DNA of 64,000 nucleotides from Metarhizobium sp017305935 (GCF_029601685.1 NZ_JARRIR010000009.1:62001-126000); one strand, 5' to 3'; positions 1-9,308 are shown, counted from the stretch's first letter. Notes: generated by a model not told the origin, from the sequence alone. Numbers and translations: made by a program.

Positions 1-1155
<1,155 letters not shown>

Positions 1156-1310
1156 CTGCTCTCTCCGTTCGCAAGCCCGCAGTCTCGCGGGCAGACCGGC
1201 CTTACGCACGGCACCCGACACTATGGATGCCGGCCGTGACAGCCGCGTTGCAGTCCTGACCCTTCACGGCGCGGCCGCCGGGTTTCGGCGGCACATCGGC
1301 CCTTCGAGGC

Positions 1311-1341
1311 TGAAATAGGACAGCAGCCCTGTCCTATTTCA
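1311..1341. promoter_or_regulatory. Perfect 11-bp inverted repeat in the gltB/ltaE intergenic region
   Basis: TGAAATAGGAC at 1311-1321 is repeated inverted at 1331-1341 around a 9-nt spacer. No T-run follows on either strand, so an intrinsic terminator is unlikely. An operator, or a leader hairpin of gltB about 156 bp from its start, fits better. The rest of the 1156-1591 gap holds an AT-rich stretch at about 1420-1490 that could carry promoters for ltaE or gltB; no other gene is seen there. Confidence 0.5.
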
Positions 1342-1591
1342 CGGGTTCTATGCCAGAAAGATCCCCCCGCCGCAAGAGCCGAGCCTGAGATTCTTCGTCT
1401 CTGAAGCAGGAAGATTGCCGGTTATTTAAGCGTCAAGCAATAATATTACACTATATGGAGAATTTTTTGAAGATAATTGCCGAGACGATTTTTCGGCCCA
1501 AAGGCTCAACCCGGCTGTTGAATCGGCGCGGCAATTTCGTAAGGTCGCCGCAGCAAACCCGTTTCCATCATCAGACCGAAAGCCGTCGATC

Positions 1592-2647
1592 ATGTTTTTC
1601 GCTTCCGACAACTGGGCGGGCGCCCATCCCGCGATTTCCGAGCGGCTGTTCCAAGAGTCCGGCCGCTTCGCCTCCGCCTATGGCAGCAGCGACATCGACA
1701 AGAAGGTCGAGGAAGCCTTCTGCGAACTGTTCCAGCGCGAGGTGGCGGTGTTCTTCGTCGCCACCGGCACGGCGGCCAATTCGCTGGCCCTGGCAAGCCT
1801 TACGCGCCCCGGCGGCGTCGCCTTCTGCCACAACGAGGCGCATGTCACGAACGACGAATGCGGCGCCCCGGAATTCCTCTCCGGCGGCTTGCGGCTGGTG
1901 ACCGTCAACGGCGCAAACGGCAAGATCGACCCGGCCGACCTCACGGCGAGGATCGGCCGCTTCCCGCCCGGCGCCGTGCATCAGGGCCAGCCGACCGCCG
2001 TCACCATCACCCAGGCAAGCGAGATCGGCACCGTCTATTCGCTCAACGAGATCGAGGCCATCGCCAACGTGACCCGCGCGCGAAAACTGGCGCTGCACAT
2101 GGACGGCGCCCGGTTCGCCAATGCGCTGGTGACGCTGGACGGGGCGACCGCCGCCGACATGACCTGGAAACGCGGCGTCGACATCCTCTCCTTCGGCGGC
2201 ACCAAGAATGGCTGCTGGTGCGCCGAGGCGCTCATCTATTTCGATCCCGACATGGCGCGCGAGCTGCCCTTCCTGCGCAAACGCTCCGCCCAGCTCTTCT
2301 CGAAATCGCGCTTCATCGCCGCCCAGTTCGATGCCTATCTCAAGGGCGGGCTGTGGCTGGAGCTTGCCCGCCACGCCAATGCCATGGCCGACAGTCTTCG
2401 CGCGGGCTTAAGCGCCTCCAACCGCGCCCGGTTGGCCTGGGATACGGTCTCCAACGAGGTGTTCGCCATCGTCGCCAGGGATGCCGCGCGCGTTGCGGAG
2501 GAAAAGGGCGCCCGCTTCTACGAATGGCCGGTACCGGCGGAAACGCCCGACCTTCTGGACGAAAGCGAAATGCTGATCCGCCTGGTCACCAGCTTCGCCA
2601 CCGAACAGCCTGATGTCGACAACCTGCTGGAATGCCTGGCAGGGTGA
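1592..2647 (+). CDS. ltaE: Low-specificity L-threonine aldolase
   Basis: This 351-residue protein matches the length of PLP fold-type I threonine aldolases, which cleave threonine/allo-threonine to glycine and acetaldehyde. The PLP lysine is Lys205 in SFGGTKNG. Asp171 and Arg174 of HMDGAR contact the cofactor ring and carboxylate in the family, and His84 of NEAHV is the ring-stacking histidine. The start at 1592 gives the family N-terminus MFFASDNWAG, although no strong ribosome binding site precedes it. The gene ends one base before the convergent LysR gene. A longer frame upstream has no family similarity. Confidence 0.93.
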   Translation: MFFASDNWAGAHPAISERLFQESGRFASAYGSSDIDKKVEEAFCELFQREVAVFFVATGTAANSLALASLTRPGGVAFCHNEAHVTNDECGAPEFLSGGLRLVTVNGANGKIDPADLTARIGRFPPGAVHQGQPTAVTITQASEIGTVYSLNEIEAIANVTRARKLALHMDGARFANALVTLDGATAADMTWKRGVDILSFGGTKNGCWCAEALIYFDPDMARELPFLRKRSAQLFSKSRFIAAQFDAYLKGGLWLELARHANAMADSLRAGLSASNRARLAWDTVSNEVFAIVARDAARVAEEKGARFYEWPVPAETPDLLDESEMLIRLVTSFATEQPDVDNLLECLAG

Positions 2648-3514
2648 TCAGCCCCGGCTTTCTCCAAGCCGCAGGCTGCGGATACGCCGGAGGATATCCT
2701 CGGAGACGGCGGTAACAAGCGCCTTGTCGGCATCCTTGCGCGGCACCAGCACGAATTCGACGTCCTCCAGCTTCGGCAGGGCGCCGGCCTCGATTTCCCG
2801 AAGTCCTGCCGGCGCCATGCTGCGTGGCTGCACCAGCACGCCCATGCCGGCGCGCGCCGCCGCCGTCAGCCCGCTGAGGCTGCCGCAGGTGCAGACGATC
2901 CGCCACGCCACCCCATGTCGCCCCAGCGCCTCCAGCGCGATGGCCCGCGTCAGGCTCGGCGGCGGAAAGGCGATCAGCGGCAGCGGCCTTGTCGCCAGCG
3001 CCTGCTCGGGATCGCGCGCCAGCCAGACCAGCGGCTCGCGATAGATCAGCGTCCCCAGATCGTTGCCGAGCCGGCGCTTGGCGAGCACCAGGTCGAGATC
3101 GCCACTATCCTGCATTTCATAGAGCACGCCCGACAGCGCCACCGTCAGCTCCAGGTCGACGGAGGGGTGCGAGCGCACAAAGGCCTCCAGCACCGCCGGC
3201 AACTGGCTGCCGACAAAATCCTCGGAAACGCCGAGCCGGATGCGACCGCGCAAGCCCGTATCGGAAAACAGCGCCTGCACCTGCCCCTCGACCGCCAGCA
3301 GTGTCCGGGCATGGGTCAGCAAGGCCTCGCCATCGGCGGTCAGCACGACCCGGTGCGTATCGCGGGCCAGCAGCCGCCGGCCGAGCGACGCCTCCAGCCG
3401 CTGCACATGCTGGCTGACCGTCGATTGCCCCAGCCCCAGCCGCTCGGCGGCGGCGGTAAAACTGCCGGCCTGCTCGACGGCGACGAAACTGCGCAACTGG
3501 GTGAGGTCGAGCAT
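2648..3514 (-). CDS. LysR-family transcriptional regulator
   Basis: A 288-residue LysR-type regulator. The winged helix-turn-helix is at residues 1-60 (LRSFVAVEQAGSFTAAAERL, then STVSQHVQRLE), followed by a periplasmic-binding-protein-like effector domain from about residue 90. It is transcribed divergently from the SBF-family carrier at 3609, with 94 bp between them, the usual arrangement when a LysR protein controls its neighbour. The effector is unknown. Its stop abuts the stop of ltaE. A role in controlling the carrier is an inference from arrangement only. Confidence 0.93.
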   Translation of the reverse strand: MLDLTQLRSFVAVEQAGSFTAAAERLGLGQSTVSQHVQRLEASLGRRLLARDTHRVVLTADGEALLTHARTLLAVEGQVQALFSDTGLRGRIRLGVSEDFVGSQLPAVLEAFVRSHPSVDLELTVALSGVLYEMQDSGDLDLVLAKRRLGNDLGTLIYREPLVWLARDPEQALATRPLPLIAFPPPSLTRAIALEALGRHGVAWRIVCTCGSLSGLTAAARAGMGVLVQPRSMAPAGLREIEAGALPKLEDVEFVLVPRKDADKALVTAVSEDILRRIRSLRLGESRG

Positions 3515-3608
3515 GGCCTATCCTGTTTCGTGATGACTGTTATTCCTTGCATCCCCAATCATAATAGCACAGGTTCAATCCACAAAGCCGTCATTGCGAG
3601 ACTATGCC

Positions 3609-4595
3609 ATGCGCCGTTTCCTGCCCGATACATTTACCCTGCTGCTCGTCTGCACCGTCATCCTCGCCTCGCTGCTGCCGGCGCAAGGCGCTTTCGCGCA
3701 TTATTTCGGCGTGGCGACCAAGCTGGCGATCGCGCTTCTGTTCTTCCTGCATGGCGCGCGCCTGCCGCGCGACGTGGTGATGGCCGGCCTCTTGCATTGG
3801 CGCCTGCACATCACCATCCTCGCCGCCACCTTCGTGCTGTTTCCGCTGCTTGGCCTTGCGGTCGGCCTGCTGGTGCCGAGCGTGCTGCCGCCGACGCTTT
3901 ATACCGGCATCCTCTTCCTCTGCGTGCTGCCTTCGACGGTGCAGTCCTCCATCGCCTTCACCTCCATGGCCGGCGGCAATGTCCCGGCCGCGATCTGCGC
4001 CGCCTCGGCCTCGAATATTTTCGGGATGTTCCTGACGCCGCTGCTGGTCGGGTTGTTGTTTTCGCTCGGCGGCCATGGCGGTTTTTCCATGGATGCGCTG
4101 GAGCAGATCCTGCTGCAACTGCTCGCCCCCTTCATCGCCGGCCAGTTGCTGCAGCCCTGGATCGGCAACTGGATCCGCGCCCGCAAAAAAATCCTGACCC
4201 CCGTCGATCGCGGCTCGATCCTGATGGTCGTCTATCTCGCCTTCAGCGACGCCGTGGTCGAAGGCATCTGGCACACCTTTACGGCCGCCGAACTCGGCGC
4301 GGTCGTCGTGGTCGATATCGTGCTGCTGGCGGTGGTGCTGATCGTGACCATGTTCGGCAGCCGCCTGCTCGGCTTCTCCAAGGAAGACGAGATCGCCATC
4401 ACCTTCTGCGGCTCGAAGAAAAGCCTCGCCAGCGGCGTGCCGATGGCCAGCGCCATCTTCGCCGGCCAGCCCATCGGCGCCATCGTCCTGCCGCTGATGC
4501 TGTTCCACCAGATCCAGCTCATGGCCTGCGCCGTCATCGCCCAGCGCTATGCGACGCAACGCCAGCGCAGCGAGGCCGTGGCGGCCAAGGCCTGA
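3609..4595 (+). CDS. Bile acid:sodium symporter (SBF/YfeH) family transporter
   Basis: A polytopic inner-membrane protein of 328 residues made almost entirely of hydrophobic helices (about 9-10). Recognisable SBF-like (YfeH/PF13593 type) segments include FLHGARLPRDVV, CVLPSTVQSSIAFTSMAGGN and FCGSKKSLASGVPMA. Family members are Na+-coupled carriers of organic anions, but the substrate of this branch is not established. ATG at 3609 is preferred; a TTG five codons upstream (3594) is in frame. The gene is divergent from a LysR regulator, and a strong hairpin lies immediately downstream. Confidence 0.88.
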   Translation: MRRFLPDTFTLLLVCTVILASLLPAQGAFAHYFGVATKLAIALLFFLHGARLPRDVVMAGLLHWRLHITILAATFVLFPLLGLAVGLLVPSVLPPTLYTGILFLCVLPSTVQSSIAFTSMAGGNVPAAICAASASNIFGMFLTPLLVGLLFSLGGHGGFSMDALEQILLQLLAPFIAGQLLQPWIGNWIRARKKILTPVDRGSILMVVYLAFSDAVVEGIWHTFTAAELGAVVVVDIVLLAVVLIVTMFGSRLLGFSKEDEIAITFCGSKKSLASGVPMASAIFAGQPIGAIVLPLMLFHQIQLMACAVIAQRYATQRQRSEAVAAKA

Positions 4596-4599
4596 AACG

Positions 4600-4626
4600 A
4601 AAAAGGCGGCGCCCGCAGGCGCCGCC
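4600..4626 (-). terminator. Rho-independent terminator of hsp20
   Basis: A 9-bp GC hairpin (GGCGGCGCC at 4605-4613, complement at 4618-4626, 4-nt loop) is followed, reading the minus strand, by a run of T bases ending near 4600. It terminates the Hsp20 transcript and may also stop transcription from the convergent carrier gene. Confidence 0.85.
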
Positions 4627-4657
4627 CTCGTTCATTCGAGAGGAGAGAGAATGAAGC

Positions 4658-5146
4658 TTAGTTGACCGAAGCCGGTTCGGTCTCGGTGACCTTGGCTTCG
4701 ATGGTCTTCGGCGTGGCGACCGCTTCGGCGGCAATCGCGATGCGGCGCGGCTTCATGGCTTCGGGAATGTTGCGCAGAAGCTCGATATGCAGAAGGCCGT
4801 TCTTCAGCGACGCGGTCTGCACCTCGACATGGTCGGCAAGCTGGAAGCGGCGCTCGAAGGCGCGCTTGGCGATGCCGCGATAGAGGTATTCGCTGTCGCC
4901 GGCGGCTTCGTCGGCCTTCTCGCCCTTGACGGTGAGCACATGGGCGCGGGCCTCGATGCTGAGTTCGGTTTCATCGAAGCCGGCCACCGCCATGGTGATG
5001 CGGTAGGTATTTTCGCCAGTGCGTTCGATGTTGTAGGGCGGGTAGGTCTGGGCCTGTTCCGGCTGACCGAGGCTGTCCAACATGGTGAACAGGCGGTCGA
5101 AACCGACGGTGGAACGGTAAAGCGGGGAAAAATCGACGTGACGCAT
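4658..5146 (-). CDS. Small heat-shock protein, Hsp20/alpha-crystallin family
   Basis: A 162-residue class A small heat-shock protein. The alpha-crystallin domain spans about residues 35-130 (YPPYNIERTGENTYRITMAV opening, then YLYRGIAKRAFERRFQLADHV), and the N-terminus MRHVDFSPLYRSTVGFDRLF is typical of rhizobial and IbpA-like proteins. Family members are ATP-independent holdases for unfolding proteins. ATG at 5146 is chosen because AGGAGG sits six bases before it; a longer frame upstream reads through the leader. The leader has an RpoH-type promoter and a ROSE-like thermosensor arrangement, so heat control at transcription and translation is likely. Confidence 0.95.
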   Translation of the reverse strand: MRHVDFSPLYRSTVGFDRLFTMLDSLGQPEQAQTYPPYNIERTGENTYRITMAVAGFDETELSIEARAHVLTVKGEKADEAAGDSEYLYRGIAKRAFERRFQLADHVEVQTASLKNGLLHIELLRNIPEAMKPRRIAIAAEAVATPKTIEAKVTETEPASVN

Positions 5147-5245
5147 GGTGTCCTCCTGTGAAGCGACGTTGTGCGGGTTGAGGCTCCCACATCCCGCGTT
5201 TGGCGATGAAGGAGCCGGATTGCGGACCCGTCTGGCATCCGCCCG
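5147..5245 (-). promoter_or_regulatory. ROSE-like RNA thermometer in the hsp20 5' leader
   Basis: The leader from the predicted start of transcription to the ATG is about 97 nt. It contains GGCTCC/GGAGCC arms that can form an upstream hairpin. Next to the ribosome binding site it reads TCGCT, four bases, then AGGAGG. ROSE thermometers of rhizobial small heat-shock genes carry a conserved U(U/C)GCU block pairing with the Shine-Dalgarno sequence. The match is by motif and position; folding was not computed. Confidence 0.6.
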
Positions 5246-5249
5246 AAAC

Positions 5250-5278
5250 AGATGGGAAGAGGTCTTTGCGCCTTCAAG
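5250..5278 (-). promoter_or_regulatory. RpoH (sigma-32)-type promoter of hsp20
   Basis: On the minus strand CTTGAA (5278-5273) is followed after exactly 17 bases by CCATCT (5255-5250), close to the alphaproteobacterial heat-shock consensus CTTGAA-N17-CCnTAT-like. It would start transcription near 5243. Confidence 0.65.
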
Positions 5279-5535
5279 CCCCGGCCGCACTTTTTCGCAT
5301 GAACGGCGGCTGAACGGGCAATTCCGCTGCCGTTCATCGACGGCCTGCTATTTCTCGCACATCGAACGACACCCATCGTTCGTGGCCGGGTTTCATGTCC
5401 CCCCTCGGCCTTATCTTCAAGGGCCGGATGCGCTGTCTCCCCTCCCCCTGTTCGCGCACTCCGGCCCCTTTTCTCCTGTTGCGAAACGGCTTAACGTCGA
5501 TCTCATCTCACCGGAAAGAGGACAGTCGTCGCCGA

Positions 5536-6507
5536 ATGGAGGCCACCTTGCATGAAACGCCGGGCAATCCGGCGCCCGCAAACCACACAGTCGGCTTTTT
5601 CACCGCCCATGACGGCGTGAAACTGCGCTATGCGGTTTTTCGCTCGGAAATTTCGCCGGCGCGCGGCACCGTGGTCCTGCTGCATGGCCGCAATGAATGC
5701 ATCGAGAAATATTTCGAGACGATTCGCGACCTCAACGCCATGGGCATGTGGGTCGCGACCTACGACATGCGCGGCCAGGGCGGCTCGCAACGGCTGGTGC
5801 GCAACGGCCTGAAGGGCCATGTGCGCCGCTTTGCCGATTACGAGCGCGATCTCTTCACATTTCTCGATGCCGTCGTTCTGCCGGATACGCGCCTGCCCTT
5901 CTTCCTGCTCGCCCATTCCACGGGCGCGCTGGTGGCGCTCTCGGCCGCGCCGCAGCTCGAAAGCCGTATCGAGCGCATGGTGTTGAGCGCGCCGCTGGTC
6001 GGCATTGCCAGGGTAAAGATGTCGATCGGCACCATGCGACGGCTGTCGAAGCTGTTCTGCCTGATCGGCCTCGGCGGCCTCCAGGTCGGCCGCGGCACGA
6101 TCAAGTTCGGCTTCGAAGACAATCCGCTGACGGCGGACGCCAAGCGTTTCGCCCGCAACGAAAGCCTGCTGGAGGATTTTCCGCATCTGATGGTCGGCCT
6201 GCCGACGGCGCGCTGGCTGCGCGAATCGCTGTGCGCCATCCGTCGCTGCCTCGATCCCGATCATCTCGCCTCGATCCGCATTCCGACGCTGATTCTGGCG
6301 CCGATGCGCGACGGCGTCATCCCCTATATCGACCAGGAAAACCTGTCGCGCCATTTTCGCGCCGCCCAGCTCATCCCGGTTCCGGGCGCGCGCCACGAGC
6401 TGTTTCAGGAAAAGGATGTCTATCGCGTGCAGGCGCTGGCCGCCATCGCTGCCTTCATTCCCGGCAGCGATGCCGAAAAGGCCGAAGTCGCGCTGACGAT
6501 GGAATAA
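5536..6507 (+). CDS. Alpha/beta hydrolase, PldB-like lysophospholipase/monoacylglycerol lipase family
   Basis: A 323-residue serine hydrolase of the Hydrolase_4 group. The nucleophile is Ser128 in AHSTG (the usual G-H-S-x-G with Ala first). Asp259 of APMRDGV and His287 of GARHELF complete the triad, and LLHGRNECIEKYFE carries the oxyanion-hole region. The family cleaves lysophospholipids or monoacylglycerols; no signal peptide is visible, so it is probably cytoplasmic. ATG at 5536 is used. A TTG four codons later (5548), preceded by GGAGG, is an equally plausible start. The 245 bp upstream hold a 7-bp inverted repeat (5363-5382) and no gene. Confidence 0.85.
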   Translation: MEATLHETPGNPAPANHTVGFFTAHDGVKLRYAVFRSEISPARGTVVLLHGRNECIEKYFETIRDLNAMGMWVATYDMRGQGGSQRLVRNGLKGHVRRFADYERDLFTFLDAVVLPDTRLPFFLLAHSTGALVALSAAPQLESRIERMVLSAPLVGIARVKMSIGTMRRLSKLFCLIGLGGLQVGRGTIKFGFEDNPLTADAKRFARNESLLEDFPHLMVGLPTARWLRESLCAIRRCLDPDHLASIRIPTLILAPMRDGVIPYIDQENLSRHFRAAQLIPVPGARHELFQEKDVYRVQALAAIAAFIPGSDAEKAEVALTME

Positions 6508-6514
6508 GCTTGAA

Positions 6515-6614
6515 GCATGTCGCGCAAAAGTGTGCCGCGATTTTTCGACAACGACATGCGAAAAATCGATGACCCAAAGCGCAGAAGCGAATCTGAAAGA
6601 TCGCGACGCGCTTT
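6515..6614. repeat. RIME-type rhizobial intergenic palindromic element
   Basis: Two nested palindromes make up the element: GCATGTCG (6515-6522) with CGACATGC (6552-6559), then AAAGCGC (6576-6582) with GCGCTTT (6608-6614). The sequence between has the look of RIME1 elements known from rhizobial intergenic regions. It fills nearly the whole pldB-hisN gap, and its right end supplies part of the hisN stop codon. Confidence 0.75.
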
Positions 6615-7386
6615 AGCGCGCGAGAAGCTCCAGCGCCTCGCGGTGCAGCGCGGCGCTCCCGGCCGCGATCACATTGCCGCCCGCCTCGGCGCGGCCGCCC
6701 TGCCAGTCGGTCATGACGCCGCCGGCCTGCTCGACCAGCGGGATCATCGCCCCGACGTCATAGGGCTTCAGCCCGGTCTCGATGACGAGATCGACATGCC
6801 CGGCCGCCAGCAGCGCATAGGCATAGCAATCGATACCGTAGCGGAACAGGCGCGCCCGGCTTTCGACGTCGCGGTAGCGGCGCGCATCTTCGCCGGCAAA
6901 CATATGCGGCGATGTGGTGAACAGGATGGCGTTTGCAAGCCCGCCGCAATCGCGGCTGCGGATCTGACGTTCGCCGTCGGGGCCGGCATACCAGGCGGCC
7001 TTGCCGTCCGCGAAATAACGCTCGCCGGTGAAGGGCTGGTCCATCATGCCCATGATCGACCGGCCATCCTCCTGGAAGCCAATCAGCGTGCCCCAGACCG
7101 GCACGCCGGAAATGAAGGCGCGGGTGCCGTCGATGGGGTCGATCACCCAGATATGCCTGCGGTCGAGGCCGACATTGTCATGCTCCTCGCCGAGAATGCC
7201 ATGCTCGGGAAACTGCGCGCCGATCACGGCGCGGATGGCGGCTTCCGCCGCGCGGTCGCCCTCGGTCACCGGATCGAAACCGCCATCCTGCTTGTTGACG
7301 ACATCGACACCGGTGCGGAAACGCGGCAGGGTCTCGGCCTTGGCCGCATCGGCCAGCCGGTTGAAGAAAGCGCGATCAGGAAGCAT
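6613..7386 (-). CDS. hisN: Histidinol-phosphatase of the inositol monophosphatase family
   Basis: A 257-residue member of the Mg2+-dependent inositol monophosphatase fold. The metal sites are visible as GEEHD (Glu67) and WVIDPIDGTRAF (Asp83, Asp86), with a third in the C-terminal KPYDVGAMIPLVEQAGG. The alphaproteobacterial subgroup with this sequence style acts as the histidinol-phosphate phosphatase of histidine synthesis. That assignment rests on family resemblance, since no his genes are adjacent. ATG at 7386 fits the family N-terminus; the open frame continues upstream without similarity. The stop codon lies inside a RIME element. Confidence 0.85.
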   Translation of the reverse strand: MLPDRAFFNRLADAAKAETLPRFRTGVDVVNKQDGGFDPVTEGDRAAEAAIRAVIGAQFPEHGILGEEHDNVGLDRRHIWVIDPIDGTRAFISGVPVWGTLIGFQEDGRSIMGMMDQPFTGERYFADGKAAWYAGPDGERQIRSRDCGGLANAILFTTSPHMFAGEDARRYRDVESRARLFRYGIDCYAYALLAAGHVDLVIETGLKPYDVGAMIPLVEQAGGVMTDWQGGRAEAGGNVIAAGSAALHREALELLAR

Positions 7387-7508
7387 GGGAGATCCACCGG
7401 GAAAGGACTTTGGTTTCTCTTTTAGTAGAGGAAAACCCCTTGAAAGCAAACCGCTTTCATGGCCCCGCGCCGCTTTCGGCATCGCAGCAATAGCGGCTGG
7501 ATTCCGGC

Positions 7509-7537
7509 TTGACATTTGTGCGATGCACACATAACTT
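7509..7537 (+). promoter_or_regulatory. Sigma-70-type promoter of the MmgR-like sRNA
   Basis: TTGACA (7509-7514) and TAACTT (7532-7537) are separated by 17 bp. They lie on the strand and at the distance expected for a start near 7541-7544, just before the first sRNA hairpin. Confidence 0.7.
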
Positions 7538-7540
7538 TTC

Positions 7541-7621
7541 CCTACAGTCTTTCGACTGTAAATACCCTCCTTGGGTGTTTCCTCCCTAGATTTGACCGCG
7601 CCGCAAAGCGCGGTTTTTTTT
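7541..7621 (+). ncRNA. mmgR: Small RNA resembling the rhizobial alpha-r8/MmgR family
   Basis: No open frame occupies this segment, but it has a promoter, hairpins and a terminator. It starts with a 6-bp hairpin (ACAGTC/GACTGT, 7544-7559), then a C/T-rich single-stranded stretch with CCTCC and TTTCCTCCC (anti-Shine-Dalgarno-like), then a 7-bp terminator hairpin and eight T. The length of about 80 nt and position between an inositol-monophosphatase-family gene and an N-formylglutamate amidohydrolase gene agree with what I recall of Sinorhizobium meliloti MmgR, an Hfq-associated sRNA affecting polyhydroxybutyrate granules. Family assignment is from motif and synteny, not an alignment. Confidence 0.7.
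7595..7621 (+). terminator. Intrinsic terminator of the sRNA
   Basis: ACCGCGC (7595-7601) pairs with GCGCGGT (7608-7614) across a 6-nt loop and is followed by T up to 7621. Confidence 0.9.
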
Positions 7622-7628
7622 GGAAAAT

Positions 7629-8513
7629 CTATTCCGCCGCCAATGCCGCGTCGGCGGCATAGAGCGCCACGTAATCGGCCATCTGGCGCATGAAGGACGA
7701 GATGGCGGCGGCGACCGCCTCGAATTCCGGCCGCTTCTGCAGCGACGTCTCGTCGACATACAGCGCGCGGCTGACCTCCACCTGCAGCGCATGCAGGCCC
7801 CGCGCCGGGCGGCCATAATGTTCCGTTATGAAACCGCCGGCATAGGGCTTGTTGCGCACGGCGGTGAAGCCGAGATTTTCGAGGATGTCGATCGCGGCGC
7901 GGCTGAGATCGGTCGAGGCGCTGGTGCCGTAGCGGTCGCCGATGATGAAATCCGGCCTGAGGTTGGAGCCGGCGACACGGATATTGCCGGGCATCGAATG
8001 GCAATCGATCAGCACGCCGAAACCGAAGCGCACATGGGTGCGGGCGATCAGCCGGCGCAAGCAGGCATGATAAGGCTTGTAGATCGTCTCGACCCGTTCC
8101 AGCCCCTCCTCCACCGGCAGGCGGTGGGCATAGATCTCCATGTTTTCGGCGACGATGCGCGGAATGGTGCCGAGCCCGCCGGCAACACGCACCGAGCCGA
8201 TATTGGCGAATGGCGGCAGCGCGCCGTCGAACATGCGCGGATCGAGCTCGTAGGGCTCGCGATTGACGTCGATGAAGGCGCGCGGGAAATGCGCCATCAA
8301 CAGCGGCGCGCCAAGCTCGGTGGCCGCGCCGAAGAGCTCGTCGACATAATGGTCTTCCGAGCGGCGCAGCGAGGACGGATCGAGGCGCGAGCGCTCCACG
8401 AAGGAGACGGGATAGCGGCGACCGCTATGCGGCGAGTTGAAAACGAACGGAATGCGCTGGATTTCCGGTTCCCGGACCTCGAAAAGGTCGGATTCGTTCT
8501 GCCTTCCGTGCAT
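7629..8513 (-). CDS. N-formylglutamate amidohydrolase family protein
   Basis: This 294-residue zinc-dependent amidohydrolase (FGase family) carries the signature FNSPHSGR at residues 25-32. Other family motifs include RAFIDVNREPYELDP and LIDCHSMPG, which provide metal and catalytic residues. FGases release formate from N-formyl-L-glutamate, the last step of one histidine degradation route; some homologues act on other N-formyl amino acids and no hut genes are adjacent. ATG at 8513 is chosen for the AGAGG four bases upstream. An in-frame ATG at 8537 and a longer frame to 8621 lack such a site. Confidence 0.88.
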   Translation of the reverse strand: MHGRQNESDLFEVREPEIQRIPFVFNSPHSGRRYPVSFVERSRLDPSSLRRSEDHYVDELFGAATELGAPLLMAHFPRAFIDVNREPYELDPRMFDGALPPFANIGSVRVAGGLGTIPRIVAENMEIYAHRLPVEEGLERVETIYKPYHACLRRLIARTHVRFGFGVLIDCHSMPGNIRVAGSNLRPDFIIGDRYGTSASTDLSRAAIDILENLGFTAVRNKPYAGGFITEHYGRPARGLHALQVEVSRALYVDETSLQKRPEFEAVAAAISSFMRQMADYVALYAADAALAAE

Positions 8514-8715
8514 TTGGCCTCTTTTTGCCTTTACCATGCCACAAACTTGGTGCTTCGCAGATGTTGCCAGTTGCCTGTCGGCAAGTCCATAGTGCCGCCC
8601 CGACGAAAACGCATCCGCCAATATCCCGATTCACGGGATGTTTACCCCGTCGCACTAGGGTGCAAGGCGGACAATCCTGTACAAGCAGCAGTCAATGAAT
8701 AACGGTCCCATTTTC

Positions 8716-9078
8716 ATGAGTCAGAAAATTCTTCTTGCCGAAGACGATAACGATATGCGCCGCTTCCTGGTCAAAGCGCTGGAAAAGGCAGGCTACAAGG
8801 TGTCGTCCTTCGACAACGGCGCCAGCGCCTATGACAGGCTGCGCGAGGAGCCTTTCTCGCTTTTGCTGACCGACATCGTCATGCCGGAGATGGACGGCAT
8901 CGAACTGGCGCGGCGGGCAACCGAACTCGATCCCGACCTCAAGGTGATGTTCATCACCGGCTTCGCCGCCGTCGCCCTGAACCCCGATTCCAAGGCGCCG
9001 AAGGATGCGAAGGTGCTTTCCAAGCCGTTTCACCTGCGCGACCTCGTCGACGAGGTCAACAAACTCCTGGCGGCCTGA
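8716..9078 (+). CDS. cpdR: Response regulator receiver protein CpdR
   Basis: A stand-alone receiver domain of 120 residues, with acidic pocket AEDDND near residues 9-13, phosphoacceptor Asp53 in LLTDIVMPEMDG, the Thr of FITGF and Lys109 of LSKPF. Sequence and size match CpdR of Caulobacter and CpdR1 of Sinorhizobium. There, the unphosphorylated form localises the ClpXP protease to the cell pole and times degradation of cell-cycle proteins; the CckA-ChpT relay controls phosphorylation. ATG at 8716 matches family N-termini; an upstream ATG at 8695 is in frame. No clear Shine-Dalgarno sequence precedes it. Confidence 0.92.
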   Translation: MSQKILLAEDDNDMRRFLVKALEKAGYKVSSFDNGASAYDRLREEPFSLLLTDIVMPEMDGIELARRATELDPDLKVMFITGFAAVALNPDSKAPKDAKVLSKPFHLRDLVDEVNKLLAA

Positions 9079-9102
9079 GCCAGGAACTGAAGCGTTGCGC
9101 AT

Positions 9103-9128
9103 GTTTTCCGCGCGAAACTGCGGAAAAC
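9103..9128. repeat. 9-bp inverted repeat downstream of cpdR
   Basis: GTTTTCCGC (9103-9111) pairs with GCGGAAAAC (9120-9128). There is no T-run, so it is at best a weak terminator or a remnant of the palindromic repeat family seen elsewhere in the window. Confidence 0.45.
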
Positions 9129-9170
9129 AAAGGGTTTTGTAAAAACCTTTCACAAAGCGGAAAAAACCAG

Positions 9171-9200
9171 TTGACTGGCAAAGCGCTTTTGTGGTGTATG
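9171..9200 (+). promoter_or_regulatory. Probable promoter of tRNA-Val
   Basis: TTGACT (9171-9176) and TGTATG (9195-9200) are 18 bp apart, ending 13 bp before the mature tRNA. Confidence 0.5.
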
Positions 9201-9213
9201 CGCCTCATCGGAT

Positions 9214-9288
<75 letters not shown>

Positions 9289-9308
9289 TCCTAATTCGCT
9301 GAAAAGCA

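Noticed and set aside
5363..5382. 7-bp inverted repeat CGAACGA/TCGTTCG between hsp20 and the hydrolase gene
   Set aside because: Short, no T-run and no link to a promoter element; could be chance.
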